A DNA stretch of 64,000 nucleotides. It comes from Aquabacterium sp. A7-Y. Lineage in GTDB: Bacteria > Pseudomonadota > Gammaproteobacteria > Burkholderiales > Burkholderiaceae_C. The stretch lies in contig NZ_JAPFBW010000016.1 of NCBI RefSeq assembly GCF_026153205.1, positions 1 through 64,000 on the forward strand, written 5' to 3'. The position numbers and the translations under genes are program-made. The notes under the pieces were generated by a model that saw only the letters and a list, made by a program, of their open reading frames with translations, had not been told where the DNA came from and ran no database searches. Positions 52,138 to 60,240 of the stretch are shown here, one piece after another (within the stretch, counting starts at the first letter, position 1; the number at the start of each line of letters is the position of its first letter).

Positions 52138-52308
52138 TCAGCATGCCGCAATGTACCTTGTGACGTCGAAGCCCGAACGGCGATCCGGGTAGCCGGGCTG
52201 AACGCCTTCAAGCCGGCCGGCTCCCGATGACAACGCCGTGCTGCAGCGGCTGGCCGGTGGCGTGGTGACGTCACGCGGGTGACTGCCAGGCCGGGCCAGC
52301 CACTTCAT
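52138..52308 (-). CDS. PqqA-like precursor peptide, probably non-canonical
   Basis: A 56-codon frame beginning MKWLARPG and ending at 52138. The last 20 residues (QPGYPDRRSGFDVTRYIAAC) align without gaps to Pseudomonas PqqA ([20 protein letters not shown]): ten identities, including P, Y, D, R, G, F, V, T and Y. PqqA's crosslinked Glu is Asp here, while the partner Tyr four residues later is kept. The peptide is longer than usual (22-39). No good ribosome binding site is visible. It could be a decayed pqqA or a variant substrate. Confidence 0.5.
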   Translation of the reverse strand: MKWLARPGSHPRDVTTPPASRCSTALSSGAGRLEGVQPGYPDRRSGFDVTRYIAAC

Positions 52309-52393
52309 GATGGCACTTTGGCCGCCGCCGCGGGTCGCACCTTTTCCGAGCCGCTCCCGGCCGGCAGCCCTGTCCTTGTTAGGAGAAGCTTTC

Positions 52394-53167
52394 ATGCAGA
52401 CGCCTTCTGTTGCCCTTGCCGGCCGGGTCGCCATGGTCACCGGTGCCGGCGGCGGCATCGGCCGCGAGATCGCACGCGCCCTGGCCGCGGCGGGCGCCAC
52501 CGTGGTGGCGGTCGACCTTTCACGCCAGGCGCTGCAAAGCAGCGCCGAGGCCCTGCAGGCCGAAGGCCTGTCCATCGTGACGCTGGAGGCCGACGTCGGC
52601 GATGCCGCCGCGGTGGAAGCCGCGGTGCGCCGCATCGTGACGGAGCACGGCCGGCTGGACATTGCCGTCAACAACGCTGGCATCGAGGAGGAACACACCA
52701 AGCTGGCCGACGGCGACGAAGCACTGTTCGACCGCATCATGCGGGTCAACGTCAAGGGCACCTGGCTCTGCATGAAACACCAGCTGCAGCAGATGCTCAA
52801 GCAGGAGCGCGGCGGCAGCATCGTCAACATCGCCTCGGTAGCCGGCCTGGTCGGCGCGCCGCTGCAAAGCGTCTATGCCGGCAGCAAGCATGCCGTGGTG
52901 GGCATGACGCGCAGCGCCGCGGCCGAGTACGCACGCCGCGGTATCCGCATCAACAGCGTGTGCCCCGGCATCACCCGCACCGCCATGCTGGAGCGCGCCC
53001 TGGAGCGGGCGCCGCAACGCGCGCCGGCCATCGAGCGGGCGCAGCCGATGGGGCGCGTCGGCGAACCGGGCGAGATCGCCGCCGCGGTGCTGTGGCTTGC
53101 TTCTGACGCGGCCAGTTTCGTGACCGGGCACCAGCTGGCCGTCGACGGCGGCTTGACGGCGGTATAA
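52394..53167 (+). CDS. Short-chain dehydrogenase/reductase
   Basis: 257-residue classical SDR. GRVAMVTGAGGGIGREIARAL is the TGxxxGIG cofactor motif, NNAGIEEEH the NNAG, and SIVNIASVAGLVGAPLQSVYAGSKHAVVGM gives catalytic Ser, Tyr and Lys. The C-terminal SFVTGHQLAVDGGLTAV is typical. Acidic Asp after the second strand (VVAVDLSRQ) suggests NAD(H) preference. Start at 52394 follows AGGAGA. Divergent from pqqB and its PqqA-like peptide. Substrate unknown. Confidence 0.92.
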   Translation: MQTPSVALAGRVAMVTGAGGGIGREIARALAAAGATVVAVDLSRQALQSSAEALQAEGLSIVTLEADVGDAAAVEAAVRRIVTEHGRLDIAVNNAGIEEEHTKLADGDEALFDRIMRVNVKGTWLCMKHQLQQMLKQERGGSIVNIASVAGLVGAPLQSVYAGSKHAVVGMTRSAAAEYARRGIRINSVCPGITRTAMLERALERAPQRAPAIERAQPMGRVGEPGEIAAAVLWLASDAASFVTGHQLAVDGGLTAV

Positions 53168-53441
53168 CGCGCTGCGAACTCCGTCTCGTCACCGCCCCGC
53201 GGCATGCGATGGGGCGGTGACCGCCAGCGGCAGCCGATCGGTGTCGCAGGCGACTTGTGCACACGCCGTCCGGGCGTGCAGGGTTCCACAAACCTGCTGC
53301 CCGCGTGCGCCTGGCAAGGCGGGGCAACGCTCGCTGTCGGCGTCCTTGCAGTAGACTTTTTTGCATCGCTGCGGTGGAGGTGTAAGCCCAGAAGGCCCGC
53401 ACACTGAAGCCCTCCCGGCCCGGTACAAGGCGGTGCGTTTC

Positions 53442-54749
53442 ATGCAGTCCTTCGACTTCCCCGAGGTGGTCACCGCAGGTGCCCGGCATATCCTGTCGAC
53501 GGTCCTCGCGCGAGGACAGGCGTTTTCCTTCGACTACCAGGGCCCGCTGCTCTGGCTGGAGGGCGACGCGGTGCAGATGCAGTGCGGCATCCATCGCCTG
53601 CAGTGCGGCGTCGCTGACCTGCTGAAGGCGGGCTTCGTTTTCTTGAACGTCAAAGTCGCGCTGACTTCGTCCGGGTGCTGCGACATCCGCATTGGAACGG
53701 GTGGCAGCGGGCCCCTGGCAGCCGCCCCCACCGTGTCCGAGGTGCTCGAACGGCTGCATCTGCAAGAGATCCCGTCAGGCGCCGCACAGACGGACGGCCG
53801 GCGCTCTGCCTCCGGGATCTGCCCCAACACGGGTGCCAGCGTCGTCCTCACCTGCCTGCCGAACGAGGGCGTTCTGATCCACGCCAGCCTGTCGCGTCGC
53901 TGCAGAACCGCCGTCGCGATGCCACCCGACGGAGCCGGCGCCTGCGGCTGGTTGATCGGCCCGGACGGTGCCATGGCGCAGTCCCTCGTCAGGCAGTTGC
54001 AACGCCTGAGGTGGGGCGTCACGCGTTTCTCGTCATGCGCTGAAGCCGCCGCAAGCCTGATCGGCCTGCATCCCACCGCCACGCGCCCGGCCTGGGTCGT
54101 GGTGGTCGAGTCTGGCGAGGTGCCATCGGAGTCGCTGCTCGCACTGGATTGTCTGCTGCCTGCTTCGACTGTCCGAACCCTGGCCGTCCCGCCCGGATCC
54201 GCCGGCTTGCAAGCGGCGGCGCAGCTGGGCGCCTTCGAGGTGCAGATGTTTCCCCTCAGCCCAACGGAGCTGTATGCGCGAACCGCCGCCGCGGCTTGCG
54301 GGGCCGTCGCGCGTTCGGGGCTGACCGTCCCGGCCCCCTTGTTCGAGCAGGACCGACCGGTGCTGCTCGTCGTCGACGACAACGAGGTGAACCGCATCCT
54401 CGGCAGCGAGATGGCAGGCGTGCTCGGCTATGCCGCCGCGACGGCCGACGATGGCCTGGAGGCCCTGGAGCGGTGCTCGCAGCACCCCCCCCAGGTCGTG
54501 CTCATGGACCTGGACATGCCCCGTCTCGACGGGCTGGAGACGACCAGGCGGATACGCCGCCTGCAAAGCCTCGGGGAACTGCCGCCCTTTTCCATCATCG
54601 CCTTGACGGCTCAGCTGGAAGCCGGCGCGATCGAACGATGTGTCGACGCCGGAATGGACGGCTTCCTGGCGAAACCCCTGAGCATCGAACGACTCGACGC
54701 CGAGTTGCGGCGCGCCGTCGTGCCGGCTCGCCACTCCTGCCTGGCCTGA
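53442..54749 (+). CDS. Degenerate hybrid-kinase remnant with an active-looking receiver
   Basis: 435-residue protein with three parts. Residues about 1-90 look like a broken kinase ATPase domain: GDAVQMQCGIHRLQ in place of the N-box, and GTGGSG where DTGxG is expected. No HisKA or His-box precedes it. Residues about 165-285 look like a receiver without its acidic pocket (WVVVVESGEVP in place of the phosphoacceptor strand). Residues 307-430 are a full receiver: Asp312-Asp313, Asp356 (MDLDMP), Thr389 and Lys411. It resembles the C-terminal half of an RpfC/BarA-type hybrid kinase that has lost its sensor and kinase core. It is convergent with the PAS kinase. Confidence 0.7.
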   Translation: MQSFDFPEVVTAGARHILSTVLARGQAFSFDYQGPLLWLEGDAVQMQCGIHRLQCGVADLLKAGFVFLNVKVALTSSGCCDIRIGTGGSGPLAAAPTVSEVLERLHLQEIPSGAAQTDGRRSASGICPNTGASVVLTCLPNEGVLIHASLSRRCRTAVAMPPDGAGACGWLIGPDGAMAQSLVRQLQRLRWGVTRFSSCAEAAASLIGLHPTATRPAWVVVVESGEVPSESLLALDCLLPASTVRTLAVPPGSAGLQAAAQLGAFEVQMFPLSPTELYARTAAAACGAVARSGLTVPAPLFEQDRPVLLVVDDNEVNRILGSEMAGVLGYAAATADDGLEALERCSQHPPQVVLMDLDMPRLDGLETTRRIRRLQSLGELPPFSIIALTAQLEAGAIERCVDAGMDGFLAKPLSIERLDAELRRAVVPARHSCLA

Positions 54750-54802
54750 ACGACAACCGTCGCCGGGAGGAGCGGGGCCGCCGGTCCTCGCCCGGCCCAG
54801 AG

Positions 54803-56512
54803 CTACTCCGACGGCTTGCAAGCCTCGAGGAAGAAGAAGACCGTGGTTCCCCGGCCGGGTGCCGAGGTCAGCCAGATGTCGCCGCCGTGGCGCAGCACGA
54901 TGCGTCGGCAGGTGGCAAGACCCACGCCGCTGCCTTGAAACTCGCGGTCCGAATGGAAACGCTGGAAGGGGGTGAACAAGCGTTCCGGATCCTTGACTTC
55001 AAAGCCGGCGCCGTTGTCGCGCACAAAAAACGCGAAAGGCGGCTCGGTCATCTTGCCGAACTCGATCAGCGGAGCCTCCACCCGCGATGAGTATTTGACA
55101 GCGTTACCGAGCAAGTTCATCAGCAGCGATCGCACCAGCTCCGGATCGCCCCGGGCGTGCAAGTCCGGCTGCACCTCGATGCGGGCGCGCTGCAGCGGGT
55201 GTTTCGCATTGATGTCGGCAAGCACGCCGACGGCGAGCGATGACAGATCCAGCAGCCGGCACTGCACCTCGGTGCGGCTCACCTTGCAAAGGCCCAGCAG
55301 CGCATCGATCAAGCCCTCCATGTCCCGGGCGCTCCTGTCGAGATAGCCCAGCAGCGTCCTGCCCTTTTCGTCCAGAAGGTACCCGCACTGCAGCTCCAGA
55401 AGCTGGCTCACGCCCCGGATGGCCGCCAGCGGCGTCTTCAAGTCGTGCGCCGCGGAGAAGCTGAACGCCTCCAGGTCCCGGTTGGCCACCTCCAGCTCAG
55501 CGGTGCGCTCCCGGACCCGGGCCTCCAGCGTTTCGTTCATCTGCTTCAGCGCTGCACGGGCAGCCCTGCGTTCGGTGACGTCATAGGAGATGCCGCCCAT
55601 CAAGACCGGCCGGTCTTGCTCGTAGATCAATCGCTTGCGGTCGCGCAGCCAGCGCACCGCGCCGTCCGGGCGCACGATGCGGTACTCGCTTTCCGCATGG
55701 CCCTGCGCGTGCAGCTGCGAGATCGATGCAGCGGCGAGGTCGCGGTCCTGCGGATGCACGCAGCGCAGCCACAGCCCGCGATCGGCCTGGAACTCCGCCA
55801 CAGTCCGGCCATAGACCACCTCATGGGCCCTGCTGCGATAGAGCGATCGCCCGTCCAGGTCCGCCATCCACAGCACTTCGTCGAGGCTGTCGAGCAGCTG
55901 GTGGAAGCGTGCCTCGCTGCGCTCGACCGCGTCGCGCAGCGCCACCTCGGAGCTGATGTCCTGGGCCAGCATCATCACCGCGGAGTGGCCGTCGAACTCG
56001 ATCGCATGGGCACTCGCCCGCACGACAAAGGAGGATCCGTCTTTGCGGCGATGGCATGCGGTCGCGACGTGGGGCTTCTCGCTCCTCAGCCGGGTCAAGT
56101 CGTCGCCCAGACCTGCCACTCCGCCCTGGGGCAGGATGTCGGCCACCGTCATCTGCGCGAACTCCTCGGGGCTGTAGCCGTAGGAGCGGCAAGCCGCCTC
56201 GTTGACGGCCAGGAAACGCAGGGATTGCCGGTCGAAGGCCCACATCGGGCTCGGATTGCCGAGAAACAGCTCGCGCGTTCGGCGCTCCTCGGCGACACAA
56301 GCCCGGTAGATCAGCAGATACAGGGCTGCGCCGGTCACCGCCACGTAGGCGAGCCCCTTCAGCGTCTGTGCGGTGTCCCAGGGCGGCCCTCCGTCGGACC
56401 GCACGGCTGCATCCGTGACAAGGATCCAGAGTGCGCCTGCGCCCATGTAGAGCAAGGCAATGCGAAGCGCCGTGCGACGCGATGAACGAGAGGGACTCCG
56501 GACTGGTGCCAT
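54803..56512 (-). CDS. PAS-domain sensor histidine kinase
   Basis: 569-residue membrane kinase. Two N-terminal transmembrane segments (IALLYMGAGALWILVTDAAV, AYVAVTGAALYLLIYRAC) precede two PAS domains (from about 80 and 205). A HisKA domain has its phosphoacceptor His in FSFSAAHDLKTPLAAIRG. The ATPase has MNLLGNAVKYSS (N box), DNGAGFEVKD (G1) and GSGVGLATCRRI (G2). It is a typical bacteriophytochrome-class output kinase. The cognate response regulator is not adjacent; the neighbouring protein with one intact receiver is a candidate partner, which is inference. Confidence 0.92.
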   Translation of the reverse strand: MAPVRSPSRSSRRTALRIALLYMGAGALWILVTDAAVRSDGGPPWDTAQTLKGLAYVAVTGAALYLLIYRACVAEERRTRELFLGNPSPMWAFDRQSLRFLAVNEAACRSYGYSPEEFAQMTVADILPQGGVAGLGDDLTRLRSEKPHVATACHRRKDGSSFVVRASAHAIEFDGHSAVMMLAQDISSEVALRDAVERSEARFHQLLDSLDEVLWMADLDGRSLYRSRAHEVVYGRTVAEFQADRGLWLRCVHPQDRDLAAASISQLHAQGHAESEYRIVRPDGAVRWLRDRKRLIYEQDRPVLMGGISYDVTERRAARAALKQMNETLEARVRERTAELEVANRDLEAFSFSAAHDLKTPLAAIRGVSQLLELQCGYLLDEKGRTLLGYLDRSARDMEGLIDALLGLCKVSRTEVQCRLLDLSSLAVGVLADINAKHPLQRARIEVQPDLHARGDPELVRSLLMNLLGNAVKYSSRVEAPLIEFGKMTEPPFAFFVRDNGAGFEVKDPERLFTPFQRFHSDREFQGSGVGLATCRRIVLRHGGDIWLTSAPGRGTTVFFFLEACKPSE

Positions 56513-56742
56513 GTGGCTCCCTGCGCAGCGCTTCGCTGCGGGTCGAGCGGATCTCCGGATCTCGGGCCCCCGAGCGCCGCGAGGTGTCCGCCGTTGGATG
56601 CGCCGGGGAGCCTGCCTACCTCGACTCTAGTGGGGGCACTTGCGAAGACATAGCAGGAATGCGTGCTTGTCCACCGCATTTATATCGAGACACGATCACG
56701 GCATGCCACCCGAATCTCACGGCAGCGGCAGCGCCAGCCCGC

Positions 56743-57585
56743 TCAGAAGGTGCACGCCTCGGTGTCACCGCAGGGGGTGGTGGAGGACTCCCCGCAGGGG
56801 CCGACCGGCAGGGTGCAGAGCACCTTGCCGTCGAGCATCAGCGCGATGGCGAAGCGGCCGTCGATCTGCACCAGGCCGAACCCGCAGGCCGCTGCCTCGG
56901 CCGGCCGCTCGGCCCGCATCGGTACCGCCGCGGCGGCCACGCCGCCCGCCCCCACCCGGTGCTGCGCCAGCAAGGCCAGCAAGGGCGCCGGACTGCGGAC
57001 CTGAAGCGCGCGCCAGCACAGGCTGAACATCACGTCGGCGGGGCCATCCGCGGTGTCGTCGACCGGGCGGACGGCCGGCCGCATGCGGGCCGGCGCCGGC
57101 CGAATCCGCTGCAGCGCCCGGTGCACCAGCTGGCGGCAGGCCGACTCGCTGCGACCGGCATTGCGCGCGATTTCGGCATAGTCGACCTCGAACACTTCGC
57201 GCAGCAGCAGCGCAGCCACCTCGGTCGGGCTGAGCTGTTGCAGCAGCAGGCGCAAGGCCGCTGCGCTGTCCATCGCCAGCCCGGCCAGCTGCTCGGCGCT
57301 GGGCGCACAGTGCACCTCGGCAAGTTCGCCCGAGAGCCGCCAGCGCAGCTGCGCCTCACCTTCCAGACGCCTGCGGCGCAGGCGGTCGATGGCGAGGTGG
57401 CGGACCACCGTCAGCAGCCAGGCCTCGGCCGAGCGAAGCTCCTGCGTCAAGCTGTCGCGGGCACGCAGGTAGGCGTCCTGCACCACGTCCTCGGCGTCGG
57501 CCTGGTTGCCGAGCAGCCCGCGGGCGAACTCGGTCAGGCGGCGCCGGTGGGGGCCTGAGAACTGGCGTTCGAAGCAGTCGTCCAT
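56743..57585 (-). CDS. ECF sigma factor with C-terminal extension
   Basis: 280-residue sigma-70-family ECF factor. Region 2 is LLGNQADAEDVVQDAYLRARDSL with WLLTVVRHLAIDRLRRRR. Region 4 is LSPTEVAALLLREVFEVDYAEIARNAGRSESACRQLVHRALQRIR. About 110 residues follow (LLALLAQHRVGAGGVAAAAVPM ...), in the place of the SnoaL-like domain of the SigJ/ECF41 group, but shortened. Such tails tune sigma activity. No anti-sigma gene is adjacent; the ClpP-like gene is divergent with an 87-bp shared interval. The target is unknown. Confidence 0.88.
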   Translation of the reverse strand: MDDCFERQFSGPHRRRLTEFARGLLGNQADAEDVVQDAYLRARDSLTQELRSAEAWLLTVVRHLAIDRLRRRRLEGEAQLRWRLSGELAEVHCAPSAEQLAGLAMDSAAALRLLLQQLSPTEVAALLLREVFEVDYAEIARNAGRSESACRQLVHRALQRIRPAPARMRPAVRPVDDTADGPADVMFSLCWRALQVRSPAPLLALLAQHRVGAGGVAAAAVPMRAERPAEAAACGFGLVQIDGRFAIALMLDGKVLCTLPVGPCGESSTTPCGDTEACTF

Positions 57586-57672
57586 GCCGGGAGATTGCCA
57601 TGAAAGCGGCCGCCGCGCACGCCGCTGTCACGAAGGTCCGCCCTCGTTCGTCTGACCCACTCCTTCCACTTC

Positions 57673-58281
57673 ATGGAGCCCGCCCCGATGGAAACGCCGT
57701 CGCCCTCACCTCTCCCGCCCGCCGCCGATCCGCGCAGCACCTTCCTGGAGGAGAAAGCCTTCAAGTCGCGCACTGTGCTCGTTTTCGGCGCCATCACCGA
57801 CGTTTCGGCCGCCGACGTGGCGCGCCGGCTGATCGCGCTCGATGCCGAGTCCAGCGCGCCGATACAGCTGCTGGTGTCATCGCCGGGCGGGCATCTCGAA
57901 TCCGGCGACACGATCCACGACGTCGTTCGCTTCATCGACGCGCCGGTCAACATGGTCGGTACAGGCTGGGTCGGCAGCGCGGCCGCCCACCTCTACCTGT
58001 CGGTGCCGCGCGAGCGCCGCTTCTGCCTGCCGCACACCCGCTTCCTGATCCACCAACCGAGCGGCGGCGCCGGCGGCTCGGCCAGCGACATCGCGATCCA
58101 GGCACGTGAGATCGTCAAGGCACGCGAACGTATTGCCCGCGTCATCGCCCGCGAAACCGGGCAGCCGCTGGACAAGGTGATGATCGACATCGAGCGCGAC
58201 CACTGGATGTCGGCCGACGAGGCGGTCCTCTATGGGCTGGTGTCCCGGGTTGTCGAGCGGCGCCGGGACCTGCCCGACTGA
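57673..58281 (+). CDS. ClpP-like protease subunit, paralogue
   Basis: 202-residue ClpP-fold protein. The catalytic Ser aligns ungapped to E. coli Ser97 but its surroundings differ: GWVGSAAAHL in place of GQAASMGAF. The His is in FLIHQPSGG and the Asp lies in IDIERDHWMSA, so the triad is intact. ASDIAIQAREIVKARERIARVIARETGQPLDKV is typical. The main clpP is normally next to clpX, so this looks like an accessory copy. The Ala-rich stretch around the Ser may change specificity. Two Met codons near the N-terminus (57673, 57688) are possible starts. Confidence 0.82.
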   Translation: MEPAPMETPSPSPLPPAADPRSTFLEEKAFKSRTVLVFGAITDVSAADVARRLIALDAESSAPIQLLVSSPGGHLESGDTIHDVVRFIDAPVNMVGTGWVGSAAAHLYLSVPRERRFCLPHTRFLIHQPSGGAGGSASDIAIQAREIVKARERIARVIARETGQPLDKVMIDIERDHWMSADEAVLYGLVSRVVERRRDLPD

Positions 58282-58330
58282 CTCCGCCTGCGCTGGCAGG
58301 GCCCCGGGCAGCCGGCCCGGCGGCAACACC

Positions 58331-60115
58331 TCAGCGCAGCTCACCCCGGGCGGCAAAGTGGTCGTACTGGGCCTGTGTCAGGTAGAGGTCGGCGGCCACC
58401 TCCGGCTGCCGCACCGGCGCCAGGTTCGAGGCAGCGTCGTAGGCCTGCTTGAAACGCTGCACGGCACGGTGCGCGTCGTCTCCCACATGGCGGCGCACCA
58501 TGTCCGAGAAATCGCTGTACAGGTTTTCCTGGCGGGGGCCGATGTTCGGCACGTAGGCCTTCTGGTTCGAAGCCACGGCCTGGCCGATCGGCAGGGTTTC
58601 GGCGAAGGTGTGATAGGCGCCGAAGTTCATGAAGGCCGCGATGCCGACGGTGGCCGCCAGCACCTCCTTCTGGCGGCCGTACAGCGGCTCGGCGCTCATG
58701 CAGTGGAGCGCCAGCAGGATGTCGCAGGTGCCGCCCGACTGCGCCCCGGCCGACGGGAAGCCCATGCCGGCGCTGCCCTCCGCGAAGCTGCCGTACGGCT
58801 CCCAGCGATTCACGCCGGTGCCGTGCTGCAGCCGGTGCGACTGCAGCAGCTCGGGCAATTCGGCTTGCCGGAACGGCTCGGGCAGCGCGACCAGCTCGGC
58901 TTCCGACAGCGTGGTCGGACGGTGTCCATCCAGGATGGGCTGGCCTTGCCGGGGCACGCCATTCACGCCGCCATGCGCGCGCAACTCGGCCTCGAGGGCG
59001 GCCCGCTGCCCGGCATCGCTCACGCCGGCCGGCTGGATCACCTGGCCGAAACCCAGGCCGTACTTGGCGGCGCTCTCGTACTGCCAGTCCTGCAGAGGCT
59101 GGCCGCCGACCAGCGGCACGCGCTCCCGGCGGGCCCGCGCGATCGGGTCGTCGAAGGTCGCGTTGCGTGTCCTGGCCTGGAATTCGGAGAAGCGCTTGTT
59201 CAACTCGTCGCCGGGGCGCGCTTCCGGACCGACCGGCCGGCCTTCCGGATCGAGCTTGGACGGCTTGGGCGCGAGCGCCTGGTTCGCCGGCGTCAGCAAG
59301 GCAGCCAGCGCGTCCGCATTGGCGGCGCGCAGTTCGGGCGTGCTCATCAACTGCCAGACCGTCGTGCCGAAGGCACTGGTGGTCCGGATCTTGGTCAGCA
59401 GGTTCTCGAAGCTGTGGCCCTCAGCTTTTTTGTGGTCAGCGCCCTCGACCGACGCCGTCCTCAGTTTTGCATGCAGCCACTGCAGGCCCTGGCCTTGCAT
59501 GAACTGTGCTTCGGACAGGCTGCCGGTCTGCAAGGCATCGCGCAGGGCCGGGTCGGTGCAGCGGCCGATCTGGTCCGACTTGGGCGACAGCGGCATCAGC
59601 AGGGTCTGCGTGAACACCTCCGCCAGCGTGCGTTCGCGGCCCTGGAATTGCACCGGCAGGCGACCGATTTCCGAGCCGGGCGCAAACAAGGCGTTCAGCA
59701 TGGTGTCGAGCTTGACGGCGTACTGGTCGAAAACACGCCCCATCTTGCCCGGGTGGTCGAGCACCGACAGGCTGGCTCCGGCTTCGAAACACTTGGCCTT
59801 GGCGATCTCTGCCTGCAGCGCGCTCTGCTGCACCGGGCTGCGGCCGCTGTCGATGGCGCGCAGGGGGGTGGCCGGCAGCGCTTCCTGCGGACCGTACACC
59901 TGGGCGCGGGGAGCCGTCGAGTCCCGCGCCACCCGGTCCTTCTCCGCTTGTTCACGGATCAGGATCCGCGTGGACACCGGCCGCGCCGGCAACGCGCCCA
60001 TCCCGCCACCCGCAACGGGCCCCGGAGGGCCGGCTTGCACCACGGCGCCGGCCGCCGGCCGCGGCGTGCCGGCGCTGATCGATGCCTTGGGCAGGGACTG
60101 CGGCGCGACCTTCAT
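58331..60115 (-). CDS. Unknown 594-residue protein, possibly secreted effector
   Basis: I do not recognise the family. The first about 60 residues are Ala/Pro/Gly/Ser-rich and unstructured (SLPKASISAGTPRPAAGAVV). The rest is soluble and mostly helical, with no signal peptide or membrane segment. Toward the end GGTCDILLALHCMSAEPLYGRQKEV and FMNFGAYHTFAETLPIGQAV hold Cys, His and Asp residues that could form a catalytic site. A disordered Ser/Pro-rich N-terminus with a single large domain is a common layout in type III or VI effectors. Start at 60115 follows GAGGAAAG; a Met 10 codons upstream is possible. Confidence 0.6.
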   Translation of the reverse strand: MKVAPQSLPKASISAGTPRPAAGAVVQAGPPGPVAGGGMGALPARPVSTRILIREQAEKDRVARDSTAPRAQVYGPQEALPATPLRAIDSGRSPVQQSALQAEIAKAKCFEAGASLSVLDHPGKMGRVFDQYAVKLDTMLNALFAPGSEIGRLPVQFQGRERTLAEVFTQTLLMPLSPKSDQIGRCTDPALRDALQTGSLSEAQFMQGQGLQWLHAKLRTASVEGADHKKAEGHSFENLLTKIRTTSAFGTTVWQLMSTPELRAANADALAALLTPANQALAPKPSKLDPEGRPVGPEARPGDELNKRFSEFQARTRNATFDDPIARARRERVPLVGGQPLQDWQYESAAKYGLGFGQVIQPAGVSDAGQRAALEAELRAHGGVNGVPRQGQPILDGHRPTTLSEAELVALPEPFRQAELPELLQSHRLQHGTGVNRWEPYGSFAEGSAGMGFPSAGAQSGGTCDILLALHCMSAEPLYGRQKEVLAATVGIAAFMNFGAYHTFAETLPIGQAVASNQKAYVPNIGPRQENLYSDFSDMVRRHVGDDAHRAVQRFKQAYDAASNLAPVRQPEVAADLYLTQAQYDHFAARGELR

Positions 60116-60240
60116 GACGTGCTTTCCTCGCGAGGACCGGGACACCCCACTCTAGACAGCCAGCCCCGTCCCGTGCACGGCCAGGCGAAGGGGGTAGGCG
60201 CCGCGCGAAGCGAGCACGGCCCGGCCCGTCGCCCGCGTCC

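Noticed and set aside
57673-58281. ClpP paralogue as a catalytically dead protein (Ser to Ala)
   Set aside because: A first alignment suggested Ala at the Ser position, but counting back from FCLP shows Ser in the correct place, so the triad is intact.
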